Positions 7,927 through 15,596 of a stretch of DNA of 21,381 nt are shown here, one piece after another. Positions within the stretch are counted from its first letter, which is position 1, and the number at the start of each line of letters is the position of its first letter. A model generated the notes under the pieces. That model made no database searches, was not told the DNA's origin, and saw only the letters and a list, made by a program, of their open reading frames with translations. The position numbers were made by a program, and so were the translations under genes. Source of the DNA: CAYJAD01 sp964370305 (lineage in GTDB: Bacteria; Desulfobacterota; Desulfovibrionia; Desulfovibrionales; Desulfovibrionaceae); NCBI GenBank assembly GCA_964370305.1, contig CAYJIU010000024.1:1-21381 (forward strand), in the 5' to 3' direction.

Positions 7927-8219
7927 CAGATTGATGACAAACCCCACTTCGTGGGTTTTGCGCCGCTATTGTCAGCAGAGCTGCCAAGCGGAAAGGCACG
8001 AAAATCAATTGCTTAACGGCGCAAGTAAATTGCGCCTATCTCTGCTCTCTGTATCCGTAAGGTTCGTGTTACTCTCGATTTGCGTACTTGCTCATACTTC
8101 GCAAACGCAAACGGCTTCGCCGCCTTTTAGGTCGGGCTTTGCTCACCTAACGGCTATGCTGCGCACCCTTCGGGCAGGCCCCTTGATTTATCGGTCGTGC
8201 TGACTTTGTCAGCACTCTC
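7927..8219. mobile_element. Repeat element R1, copy A (longer form), with 11-bp direct repeat
   Basis: This segment fills the gap between two convergent stop codons. Its ends, about 7927-8037 and 8182-8219, match the reverse complement of 11514-11665 with few differences. Between them is an extra 144 bp (8038-8181) absent from the other copy. CTCTCAACTAT occurs on both sides (7916-7926 and 8215-8225), consistent with a target duplication; part of this repeat overlaps the element's own end. Hairpins include GTGCTGACTTTGTCAGCAC (8198-8216), GGCGCAA/TTGCGCC (about 8018-8036) and a CCCAC/GTGGG stem near 7940-7958. Part of the extra piece (8072-8143) resembles the core of the element at 6527. The open frame crossing it is probably not a gene. 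Confidence 0.75.
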
Positions 8220-8221
8220 AA

Positions 8222-8881
8222 CTATGCCCTTTGCACAGACCAAAGGCTGCGGGTACCGTGGGCTATAGTGTAGCTTTCTTCGGCGGTGACATGCCATCCA
8301 AGTGTGCTCAATTCTTGCTTGGGGGCTGCTTCAAGGGTTAAAAATATTACCTGCGCGTCAGAGTTTATATGGTCTTGTACAAGGCTTAGCACATTTTTCC
8401 ATGGCATAAAAGCCCGACTGATGACCATATGGGCAGGGTTTTGCGCTGGTTTTGCAAAAAAACTTTCGGCCCTGCCTTGAAAGACATGGGTATTTTTCAG
8501 GGTTATTCTTGCAAGCACTGTTTGTAGAAAAAGGGCTCTTTTTTCACGCGCTTCCACAAGATAATAATCTCCATCATCCCAAAGCATACGCAAAACAATG
8601 CCTGGTAGGCCTGCTCCGGCACCTAGATCCCAAATGTCTGGGTGGGGTGGTAAGCTGATTTGATTTAGAAATTTTGCTACATAAAATGAGTCTACCAAGA
8701 GTTTTGCAAGACAATCCTGCCAAGTTTTGGCCCCCACAAGATTCATGGATTTGTTCCATTGCATAAGTAGTTCTAAATATATTTTTAGTGTGGGTAATAC
8801 GTGCTCTGGCACGGATATGGGGAGTTTTGCGCAGGCTGCTTTGAGATCTTCAGGTGATATTTGTAACGCTTTAGGGGGCAT
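8222..8881 (-). CDS. rsmG: RsmG, 16S rRNA m7G methyltransferase
   Basis: 219-residue SAM-dependent enzyme that in known homologues (GidB) makes N7-methylguanosine at G527 of 16S rRNA. The SAM-binding motif DLGAGAGLPGIVLRML is at about 95-110. It is preceded by the family's WNKSMNLVG and DSFYVAKFL, and followed by VEAREKRALFLQTVL, a RAESF motif and VISRAF. Length and order fit RsmG. The ATG at 8881-8879 has AAGAG upstream. Here the gene is not next to mnmG, parA or parB, its frequent neighbours elsewhere. Its stop codon abuts the R1 repeat, which also carries the terminator-like hairpin GTGCTGAC/GTCAGCAC just downstream. Confidence 0.93.
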   Translation of the reverse strand: MPPKALQISPEDLKAACAKLPISVPEHVLPTLKIYLELLMQWNKSMNLVGAKTWQDCLAKLLVDSFYVAKFLNQISLPPHPDIWDLGAGAGLPGIVLRMLWDDGDYYLVEAREKRALFLQTVLARITLKNTHVFQGRAESFFAKPAQNPAHMVISRAFMPWKNVLSLVQDHINSDAQVIFLTLEAAPKQELSTLGWHVTAEESYTIAHGTRSLWSVQRA

Positions 8882-8994
8882 AGTTACTCTTAAGGTAAAA
8901 GCAAAGCTACTCTATCTCACATTGTAATTATCTGAATGTCTTATGGAGTGTTAATTATGGTATCTTTACTTTTTTCAAGGTGGGGTTTGTTAAA

Positions 8995-9026
8995 AATCTG
9001 AAGGGAGGCGAACCCCCCTTCAGATT
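8995..9026 (-). terminator. Rho-independent terminator of the symporter gene
   Basis: A stem of 14 positions (8995-9008 with 9013-9026, one mismatch) closes on the loop CGAA, which on the transcribed minus strand reads as the very stable tetraloop TTCG. A short T run follows on the minus strand (complement of the As at 8992-8994). It lies 10 bp after the symporter stop. The rest of 8882-8994 shows nothing clear. Confidence 0.85.
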
Positions 9027-9036
9027 GATATATTAC

Positions 9037-10419
9037 CTATTGTTTTGGCATATTCTTTTCTCTTTCGAGATATTCCTTAGTCATGGTAAAGATAATTGGG
9101 CTTAGTAGTACAAGACCAATCAAGTTAGGAATAGCCATACATGCATTTAGAGTGTCTGACAAAAGCCACACTACTTCTAATTTAGCAAGGGCCCCTATGG
9201 GTACCACTAATGTAAATACAATACGGAACGGCTTTAATACTTTGTCACCAAAGAGGTAAATCATGCAACGTTCACTATATACGCACCATCCAAGCACTGT
9301 GGTATAAGCAAAGAGGCAAAGAGCCACGGTTACTAATATACCACCAAATCCTACTGGTAGCACACCATCAAGCACAGTGTTAAAGGCCATAGTTGTAAGA
9401 GCTGCACCCTTAACCCCGCTAGTAGGATCAAGCACGCCGGACACAAGAATGGCAAAACCAGTCATGGAACAAATGATAATAGTATCAATAAAAGTACCGA
9501 GCATGCCAATTAGAGCTTGGTTTACAGGGTCTTTAACAGTGGCGGTGGCGTGAGCGATGGGAGCAGAACCAAGGCCAGCTTCGTTTGAAAATACACCGCG
9601 GGCAACACCAAAACGGATAGTTAACCAGATAGATGCACCAAAGGCAGCAGATGGAGTGAAAGCTTCTCTAATGATAGTGGCAAAAACTTGTGGAACTAGG
9701 TCAATTTTAAGTATGATAACCAGCATGGATGCAATAATATAGAAAATAGCCATAATTGGTACAACCTTACCAGCAACAGCACCAATACGGCGCACACCAC
9801 CAACCAGCACGACACCAACTAAAATCATGAGCACTATAGCTGTAATAGTTGGGTCAATACCAAAGTTAGCTTGCACAGCATCAGCAATGGAGTTGGTTTG
9901 GGTCATGTTGCCAATACCAAAACCGGCAATGGCACCAAAGAGAGCGAAAAGCGTACCAAGCCAAGCCCATTTTGGCCCAAGACCATTTTTGATGTAATAC
10001 ATGGGGCCACCCACCACGTTGCCTTCGGGGGTGATTTCACGGTAGCGTACTGCAAGTAGTGCTTCGGCAAATTTAGTTGCCATACCTAACATGGCTGTGC
10101 ACCACATCCAAAATAGCGCGCCGGGGCCGCCTGCAAATACTGCTGTGGCTACACCAACAATATTACCAGTACCTACTGTGGCGGCAAGAGCAGTCATTAG
10201 AGCATGAAATGGAGAAAGTTCGCCGTCTACATCATCCCGAGATTTTCTACCAGCCCAAAGCTTCTTAAAGCCTTGTGGTATACGTCTAAACGTTAAAAAC
10301 CGAAGCCCAAGTGTTAAGAATAAACCCGTACCAAGTAATAGCACGAGCATAACAGGCCCCCATACAAAGCTGTTAATGGGGTTTAGAAAATCTGTAATCA
10401 TTTTTGCTAAGGCATCCAT
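9037..10419 (-). CDS. Alanine/glycine:cation symporter (AGCS family)
   Basis: 460-residue inner-membrane carrier of the AGCS family (AlsT/DagA/AgcS type), which imports alanine or glycine with Na+ or H+. About eleven hydrophobic segments are visible. Family signatures include the N-terminal FLNPINSFVWGPVMLVLLLG, the motif VGTGNIVGVATAVFAGGPGA (about 82-101), GGPMYYIKNGLG and GVARGVFSNEAGLGSAPIAHA. A charged tail EYLEREKNMPKQ ends the protein. CGGAG lies about 5 nt before the ATG. It is a single-gene unit with its own terminator and a candidate promoter. The exact substrate cannot be read from sequence. Confidence 0.93.
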   Translation of the reverse strand: MDALAKMITDFLNPINSFVWGPVMLVLLLGTGLFLTLGLRFLTFRRIPQGFKKLWAGRKSRDDVDGELSPFHALMTALAATVGTGNIVGVATAVFAGGPGALFWMWCTAMLGMATKFAEALLAVRYREITPEGNVVGGPMYYIKNGLGPKWAWLGTLFALFGAIAGFGIGNMTQTNSIADAVQANFGIDPTITAIVLMILVGVVLVGGVRRIGAVAGKVVPIMAIFYIIASMLVIILKIDLVPQVFATIIREAFTPSAAFGASIWLTIRFGVARGVFSNEAGLGSAPIAHATATVKDPVNQALIGMLGTFIDTIIICSMTGFAILVSGVLDPTSGVKGAALTTMAFNTVLDGVLPVGFGGILVTVALCLFAYTTVLGWCVYSERCMIYLFGDKVLKPFRIVFTLVVPIGALAKLEVVWLLSDTLNACMAIPNLIGLVLLSPIIFTMTKEYLEREKNMPKQ

Positions 10420-10483
10420 AACTCCGTCACTCCTCTCTACGTAAAATGGTTATCTAAACAAGCTATCAATGAAAGCTGAACGC

Positions 10484-10557
10484 ATTGTACATAAATTTCG
10501 AAAAATAACAATGAATTTTTTTCCATACTTAGAAATTAATGTATATTGTATACATTA
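10484..10557 (-). promoter_or_regulatory. Candidate symporter promoter with upstream palindrome
   Basis: On the minus strand, TTGTTA (10511-10506) and TACAAT (10489-10484) are 16 bp apart and could be the -35 and -10. Just upstream, 10537-10557 is a perfect palindrome with 9-bp arms and a 3-bp centre (core AATGTATATTGTATACATT). Its place upstream of the -35 suits an activator, but no regulator gene is nearby. The rest of the 429-bp gap to lolA up to about 10740 is AT-rich with nothing further recognised. Confidence 0.45.
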
Positions 10558-10746
10558 TAAACAATACTAACCAGTTAAGATGTAGGATGAAATGTGATTT
10601 TTTTAACAAATATGAGATTTTTGTACAATTGTTGCTATGGTAGCATTGAATATATATAAAGATATTTTTTTATGCAATTTTTGCCTGCGTAGAAGGTAAG
10701 GGCACAAAGCTCAAGACACTGCAAAAATGAAGCAAAAATCAAGTAC

Positions 10747-10827
10747 TTGACTGAATATATGACTTACGCATATTATGCATCATTCATTGAATGATTATTT
10801 TTTACACATAGTTTTTTTGTGTAAAAA
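10747..10827 (+). promoter_or_regulatory. Candidate lolA promoter and two palindromes
   Basis: TTGACT (10747-10752) and TATTAT (10771-10776), 18 bp apart, make a good sigma-70-type promoter about 70 bp before lolA. Directly after the -10 is the palindrome ATCATTCA-T-TGAATGAT (10779-10795), well placed for a repressor. Next comes TTTTTACACA/TGTGTAAAAA (10799-10808 and 10818-10827), which may be a second operator or a leader hairpin. No regulator is assigned. Confidence 0.5.
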
Positions 10828-10848
10828 TATGGAAATTAAGAGGGATTT

Positions 10849-11502
10849 ATGCAAAAATATTCATTTTGCTCTATATATTGCGTCATGCTATGTGTTTTTT
10901 TACTATGTGGCACTGCCCATGCGGCAAGTAGCTTAGAAGATGATTTGCAAAAAAAATATCAGCAAATCAATACCATGCAAACAACTTTTGCTCAAAGCCT
11001 TGTGCATCGTGAAAGTGGTAGTGTGGAAGAGAGAAAGGGGACGCTAATCTTTCAAAAACCCTTAAATGTTCGCTGGGAAACTAATGACCCACATGCAGAA
11101 TTACTTCTCATAACCGATAAAGTAATCTGGAATTATTTACCCGATGAAGAAGTGGCCTATAAATATAAGCCAAACCTTATGCAAGATATGCAAACCTTGA
11201 TTGAAGTTATTACCGGTCAGGCAAAACTAGATGAAGATTTTGAAGTAAACAAAATGGGCGAAAAAGATGGACTGGCTATTTTACACCTCTTGCCCTATGA
11301 ACCCACACCAGAAATGGTAGAAGCCGTGGTGGGTATTGATGCTAAGACTTTGCTAATTAAAAAAGCAAGTATTATAGATTTTTATGGCAATATGAATACC
11401 ATGGAGTTTACCAGTATCAAAACCAATATTACCTTGGATAAAGATGTTTTTAACTTTACCCCGCCTAAGGGTATTGATGTTGAAGAAGGTGGGAGTCGCT
11501 AA
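10849..11502 (+). CDS. lolA: LolA, periplasmic lipoprotein carrier
   Basis: 217-residue periplasmic chaperone that carries lipoproteins from LolCDE at the inner membrane to the outer membrane. A Sec signal peptide (about 1-25, ending AHA) precedes a LolA-type fold. Visible family features are the opening helix with YQQINTMQTTFAQS, the strand GTLIFQKPLNVRWETNDPHAELLLITDKVIWNYLPDEEVAYKY, and the later VVGIDAKTLLIKKASIIDFYGN. AGAGG lies about 6 nt before the ATG. The last codons and the stop TAA lie inside the terminator hairpin: the TAA is in the loop. LolA family members diverge strongly, so the call rests on the overall pattern and length. Confidence 0.88.
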   Translation: MQKYSFCSIYCVMLCVFLLCGTAHAASSLEDDLQKKYQQINTMQTTFAQSLVHRESGSVEERKGTLIFQKPLNVRWETNDPHAELLLITDKVIWNYLPDEEVAYKYKPNLMQDMQTLIEVITGQAKLDEDFEVNKMGEKDGLAILHLLPYEPTPEMVEAVVGIDAKTLLIKKASIIDFYGNMNTMEFTSIKTNITLDKDVFNFTPPKGIDVEEGGSR

Positions 11503-11513
11503 CTCCCACCTTT
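11486..11513 (+). terminator. lolA terminator hairpin, first copy (contains the stop codon)
   Basis: A perfect 10-bp stem AAGGTGGGAG (11486-11495) / CTCCCACCTT (11503-11512) has the 7-nt loop TCGCTAA, which includes the lolA stop codon. Only three Ts follow before the R1 repeat begins at 11514, so the original T run has been cut by the insertion. An identical hairpin lies at 11667. Confidence 0.75.
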
Positions 11514-11665
11514 GAGAGTGCTGACAAAGTCAGCATTGCCGATAAATCAAGAGCAGGCGCAATTTACTTGCGCCGTCAAGCGATTGATTTTCGTGCCTTT
11601 CCGCTTGGCAGCTTTGCTGACAATAGCGGCGCAAAACCTACGAAGTGGGGTTTGTCATCAAACTG
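11514..11665. mobile_element. Repeat element R1, copy B (short form), with 29-bp direct repeat
   Basis: This 152-bp non-coding segment matches the ends of copy A at 7927-8219 in the opposite orientation. It is bounded by a perfect 29-bp direct repeat (11485-11513 and 11666-11694) that holds the lolA stop and terminator. Several hairpins are visible: TGCTGAC/GTCAGCA (11519-11535), GGCGCAA/TTGCGCC (about 11556-11574) enclosed by AAATCAA/TTGATTT, and a CC-AC/GTGGGG stem near the right end. Copy B lacks the 144-bp inner segment of copy A. No transposase or convincing open frame is present. Confidence 0.75.
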
Positions 11666-11666
11666 G

Positions 11667-11696
11667 AAGGTGGGAGTCGCTAACTCCCACCTTTTT
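11667..11696. terminator. Terminator hairpin, second copy
   Basis: Same 10-bp stem and 7-nt loop as at 11486 (11667-11676 with 11684-11693), here followed by a proper T run (11692-11696). It is probably the original end of the lolA terminator, displaced by the R1 insertion. Its symmetry also lets it act for the convergent fusion gene, whose stop is at 11755. A weaker hairpin TGGTAG/CTACCA lies between (11726-11752). Confidence 0.75.
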
Positions 11697-11754
11697 GCAT
11701 AAATTGATTTTATTTTATCTTGTGCTGGTAGTAATATTCTTAATATCTACCATA

Positions 11755-13662
11755 TTATAAATCATATACTCGCCCGGGGTTTTTCAGTATATAACCGCCA
11801 AGGGTTTCAAGTTTCTGTTTGAATGCTTCGCTTTTAATGATTTTTAGTAAGTTTTGCACCATGGGAGTGTCAAAGGCATAATCCGGCACCAGAAAATCAT
11901 ATTGTTCAGTGCAAACGGGTATAAAATCAAGTCCAAACATCTTTGCGGCTGAGTAAATGCCCATACCCACATCGCCAGAACCAAGAGAAATTTGCGCCGC
12001 AATGGATGTATGCGTAAATTCCTCACGCTCGTATCCATATATTTTTGTTGCATCAAGGCCTTCATTTTTATTGATATAATCAAATAAAATGCGCGTTCCT
12101 GAGCCCTTTTGACGATTGATAAAACGCACTCCGTCTTTGTATAAGTCCTGCACGCAATTAATGTTTTTAGGGTTACCCTTAGCTAACATAAAGCCTTGCT
12201 CACGGCCGGTGCCTTCAATAAGACGCACCCCACCATCGGGAAAATATTTTTTCACAAATGATGTATTGTAACTTCCGTCATTTTCATCCAATAAATGTAT
12301 GCCTGCAAGGTGCGCTTCACGACGTTTTACGGCCATAATACCACCCATGGAGCCGGTATGTGATGAAATCATATATAAACTTTCATCGCTTAAATGCAGC
12401 ATATCACTTAGCTCATCCAATAATGGGTCGTGACTGCCAATAACTACGAGGGAATTGTTAATTTTGGTAAGCGGTTGTAATAATCGAATATTAACCATGT
12501 CACCAGCAGTATGGCCTTCAACTCCTTGGGCTACTTCTAGCATGCCGTCGGCCTTCATAAATGATGAAACAACGCCACTGCCACGGCTGAGCGGCGATGC
12601 AATATATCTACCTTCCACATAGCCCATGCGCACACGGATGAATTCTTGATATTTAACTCCTGAAACCACGGGGCGGGAGAGTGCAGCTTCTTGGAATTGT
12701 GGTTCAGCAGACTTAAGCTTGGTATATTGCTCCAAAAGTGGCTTTAATATTTCTTCAATTACAATGATGCCAGACACAGGATAACCGGGCACGCCCAGTA
12801 TGGCTTGATGGCCTTTATAACCAAGAATAGCGGGCTTGCCGGGCTTTATGGCTATGCCGTGATAAAGCACTTGCCCCACCTCTTCAATGACGCTTACCGT
12901 AAAATCTTCTCGTCCGGCGGAAGAACCGGCATTGATGATGACTATATCACACTCGTTTAAGGCAAGCTCAAGGGCGGCCTTCATGTTTTCATATTTATCT
13001 TTGCAGATGGGGTAGGTCTTGGTATCTGCACCCAAGTCGCTTAACATGGCATGAAAAATTGAGGAGTTAAATTCAATTATATCACCAGTTTTGGGGCTTG
13101 CCGTGGGTGAAATGATTTCGTCACCAGTGGGTATTATGCCCACAAGCGGCTTTTTAAGCACACTTACTTCAAGCACACCACCAGCTAGCATAGAGCCAAT
13201 GGCTGCTGGGCTAATGGGGGTATAGGATGGGATAATCATCTCACCTTGGCAAATATCCTCACCGATTTGGCGTATATGCTGATAGGGGGTGGCCGCAGCG
13301 TGGATTTTTATTTGTCCATCTTCCAAATGTACAATGTCTTCTACCATGATGACGGCGTCATACTCATCGGGTATTGGGTCACCAGTATCTAGCACAAGGT
13401 ATTGATCTTTATTCAAAATTATGGGCGTGGTTTCTGTGGCACCAAAGGTTTCTTTAGCATGCACGGCAACACCATCCATGGCACTAGAATTATAGTGAGG
13501 TGCTGAAATATTAGCATAAATTGGCTTTGAGCATACACGATTGCATGCGTCAAATACGGCGATGTTTTCTTCCTTAGCTCTAAAGCCATTTTCAAGCATG
13601 GCTGCCACGTAATTTGCGCGAGCTTCACTTAAAGGCACATTGGTAAGGTATTTAAATGACAT
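11755..13662 (-). CDS. MoeA-like protein fused to a binding-protein-like domain
   Basis: 635 residues in two parts. Residues 1-400 are MoeA-like: NSSAMDGVAV (58-67), PTGDEI (178-183), a MoCF segment NAGSSAGREDF (244-254) and GVPGYPVSG (290-298). Residues about 405-635 resemble the PBP-like domain found in molybdate-responsive proteins, with RFINRQKGSGTRILFDY (513-529) and a SLGSGDVGMGIY motif. This architecture is known in anaerobes and archaea, usually annotated as molybdopterin biosynthesis protein. The MoeA part suggests Mo or W insertion into molybdopterin; the extra domain may bind the oxyanion. TAGGAG lies 6 nt before the ATG, 9 bp after moeA, so the two are co-transcribed. Whether it is catalytic, a sensor or specific to one metal is unknown. 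Confidence 0.9.
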   Translation of the reverse strand: MSFKYLTNVPLSEARANYVAAMLENGFRAKEENIAVFDACNRVCSKPIYANISAPHYNSSAMDGVAVHAKETFGATETTPIILNKDQYLVLDTGDPIPDEYDAVIMVEDIVHLEDGQIKIHAAATPYQHIRQIGEDICQGEMIIPSYTPISPAAIGSMLAGGVLEVSVLKKPLVGIIPTGDEIISPTASPKTGDIIEFNSSIFHAMLSDLGADTKTYPICKDKYENMKAALELALNECDIVIINAGSSAGREDFTVSVIEEVGQVLYHGIAIKPGKPAILGYKGHQAILGVPGYPVSGIIVIEEILKPLLEQYTKLKSAEPQFQEAALSRPVVSGVKYQEFIRVRMGYVEGRYIASPLSRGSGVVSSFMKADGMLEVAQGVEGHTAGDMVNIRLLQPLTKINNSLVVIGSHDPLLDELSDMLHLSDESLYMISSHTGSMGGIMAVKRREAHLAGIHLLDENDGSYNTSFVKKYFPDGGVRLIEGTGREQGFMLAKGNPKNINCVQDLYKDGVRFINRQKGSGTRILFDYINKNEGLDATKIYGYEREEFTHTSIAAQISLGSGDVGMGIYSAAKMFGLDFIPVCTEQYDFLVPDYAFDTPMVQNLLKIIKSEAFKQKLETLGGYILKNPGRVYDL

Positions 13663-13671
13663 GATTAACTC

Positions 13672-14886
13672 CTAAAATGTATAAATAGTTACCGTTGTAT
13701 TTTTGGCATAACCTTCACAATCTTGAGGTATGATAAAGTAACCGTCAGCGCTGGCTAGGGTAGTGATTAGCCCTGATTTAGCACGTATGGGGTGGGCTAT
13801 ATTTTGCCCGTCTTGCACTTCAAGGGTTACAGGAACAAATTGCATGCGCCCGTGATTTGCCTCCACAGATTCGCTGATATTGGCATTAAGATGCGGCATA
13901 TTTAGCTTTTTACCGCAAAGGCACTCCAAAACCTTATATACAATGGTCAGGGCCACAAAGAAAACCGCCACCGGATGTCCGGGTAAACCCACCACCGGAA
14001 TATTATTTATTTTGCCCATAATTGTGGGCTTGCCTGGCTTTAAGGCTACACCATGAAACAGTATATCCCCTTGTGATTCAATAACATTGCTTGTGACATC
14101 CTTAACGCCAACACTACTTCCACCAGAAATAAGCACCATATCACATTCAGCCACGGCTTGGCTTACGGTATTGCGCAAAATTTCTTCATTATCTTTAATG
14201 ATACCATAGGGTTTAACTTTTGCTCCGAACTCAGTAATGAGCGATTGTAATAAGCTACTATTCACGCAGCGCACTTGGGCATTGTTGGGCTTTTCGTGTA
14301 CTTCCACAAGCTCATCGCCAGTGGCAATAATGCCTACGCAAATATGCTTTTTTACTGGAACATTACAAAAACCAAGAGCCGCTAAAGCCCCGATATCCTT
14401 TGAAGATATAACAGCACCAGCTTTTAACAATAGCTTGCCGGGGTAAACATCATCACCCTTTAAGGTTACATGCTGTCCTGGGGCTACAGCCTTTAAGATG
14501 CCAATAGTATTATCGCCATAGTCTTCTGTGTATTCAATCATTTGAACAGCATCTGCCCCTTCGGGAACAGCTCCACCCGTGGGAATACTAGCGCAAGATC
14601 CCTTATCTAAGGTGAAGTTTACCTCCTCACCCATGAGGATATTTGCTTGTACGGGTAAGATGGATGGAATACTATCACTAGCACCAAAGGTATCAGCAGC
14701 AATAACGGCAAATCCATCCACACTTGAACGCCTAAAAGATGGTACATATTCCGCCGCGCAAATGTCTTCAGCCAAAATCCTGCCCTTGGCTTGTAATAAG
14801 GGTACAGTTTCAATATCTACAGTGAGCAATTTAAAATTTTCTTTAATAATACTATATGCTTCTTGTAATGTTTTTAATTTAAACAT
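13672..14886 (-). CDS. moeA: MoeA, molybdopterin molybdenumtransferase
   Basis: 404-residue cytoplasmic enzyme that inserts molybdate (or tungstate) into adenylylated molybdopterin. Motifs: RRSSVDGFAV (52-61), a MIEYTED segment, IATGDEL (187-193), the MoCF signature SGGSSVGVKD (254-263), LFHGVALKPGKPT and VGLPGHPVAVF (299-309). I chose ATG 14886-14884, which has AAGGA about 7 nt upstream; a TTG 15 codons earlier has no good ribosome site. The gene lies 59 bp after tupC and 9 bp before the MoeA fusion. Two MoeA-type proteins in a row beside a tungstate transporter suggest separate handling of Mo and W, which is an inference. Confidence 0.95.
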   Translation of the reverse strand: MFKLKTLQEAYSIIKENFKLLTVDIETVPLLQAKGRILAEDICAAEYVPSFRRSSVDGFAVIAADTFGASDSIPSILPVQANILMGEEVNFTLDKGSCASIPTGGAVPEGADAVQMIEYTEDYGDNTIGILKAVAPGQHVTLKGDDVYPGKLLLKAGAVISSKDIGALAALGFCNVPVKKHICVGIIATGDELVEVHEKPNNAQVRCVNSSLLQSLITEFGAKVKPYGIIKDNEEILRNTVSQAVAECDMVLISGGSSVGVKDVTSNVIESQGDILFHGVALKPGKPTIMGKINNIPVVGLPGHPVAVFFVALTIVYKVLECLCGKKLNMPHLNANISESVEANHGRMQFVPVTLEVQDGQNIAHPIRAKSGLITTLASADGYFIIPQDCEGYAKNTTVTIYTF

Positions 14887-14945
14887 GGTAACGTCCTTAA
14901 ATATTTTCTTGGCCGTGCAAATTGATTTCAAAAAATTGCATTTCC

Positions 14946-15596
14946 CTATAGTTCCACTTTATCAACAAATTGCAATACATGATCAAGTTCACCTGATGCT
15001 AGCACCTGCCCCTTTTTCATATAATGAAATTCGTCACAGACTTTTTTGAGCTGGCTAAATTGATGACTAATAATAATCCACGTTGATTGTAGTTCCTCTT
15101 GTAATTCAAGGATTAAATCTAAAAAAACCGTCAAGCTGTCAATGTCAAGGTTGGAGAGTGTTTCGTCAATCATAATTAGCTGGGGCCTAAATATAATTGC
15201 ACGAATAAATGATATTTTTTGCTGCTCACCGCTAGAAAGGGTGCGCGCATATTGGCCTTTTTTGTGCAATAGGTTGGTTCGCTCTAAGTACTTATCAATT
15301 TTCGCGTTATCAATGGGCAATTTACGAATTTGCAGGGGGTAGATTATATTTTCAAAAACCGTGCGTTGAAGCAAATAAGGTCGCTGTGGCATAAGCGTCA
15401 TTTCATCAAATCCAACACCTTCAAAGTTAATATCGCCGCAATCGGGCACAATATCACCAATGAGTAGTTTGGAAAGGCTTGATTTGCCACAACCATTGCC
15501 TCCAAAAAGGCCATGTATTTTGCCCTTGGTAAATGCTAAGTGGGGTATGGAAATTTCAAGCTCCCCACGGGTCGCTTTGAGGTTAGTAATTATCAA
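14946..15596 (-). CDS. tupC: TupC, tungstate ABC transporter ATPase
   Basis: 216-residue ATPase for the adjacent TupAB. Walker A GGNGCGKS (32-39), Q-loop MPQRPYLL (Gln71), signature LSSGE (120-124), Walker B LIMIDE (140-145) and switch His178 (IIISHQF) are all present. The start is TTG at 15596-15594, with AAGGA 6 nt upstream. There is no in-frame ATG before Walker A, and the frame overlaps the end of tupB by 14 bp, pointing to coupled translation. Assignment to tungstate rather than molybdate rests on its place behind tupA and tupB. Confidence 0.9.
   Translation of the reverse strand: MIITNLKATRGELEISIPHLAFTKGKIHGLFGGNGCGKSSLSKLLIGDIVPDCGDINFEGVGFDEMTLMPQRPYLLQRTVFENIIYPLQIRKLPIDNAKIDKYLERTNLLHKKGQYARTLSSGEQQKISFIRAIIFRPQLIMIDETLSNLDIDSLTVFLDLILELQEELQSTWIIISHQFSQLKKVCDEFHYMKKGQVLASGELDHVLQFVDKVEL

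Noticed and set aside
7931..8203. A 90-codon open frame inside R1 copy A
   Set aside because: It crosses a structured repeat, its counterpart in copy B lacks the same frame, and there is no clear ribosome site.
11512..11760. An 82-codon open frame over R1 copy B
   Set aside because: It begins in the terminator and runs through repeat hairpins; it is not matched in copy A and resembles no family.
14913..14927. GCCGTGCAAATTGAT, also found at the right end of the MITE near 6773
   Set aside because: A single 15-bp match in 21 kb can arise by chance, and no inverted partner or direct repeat is nearby.
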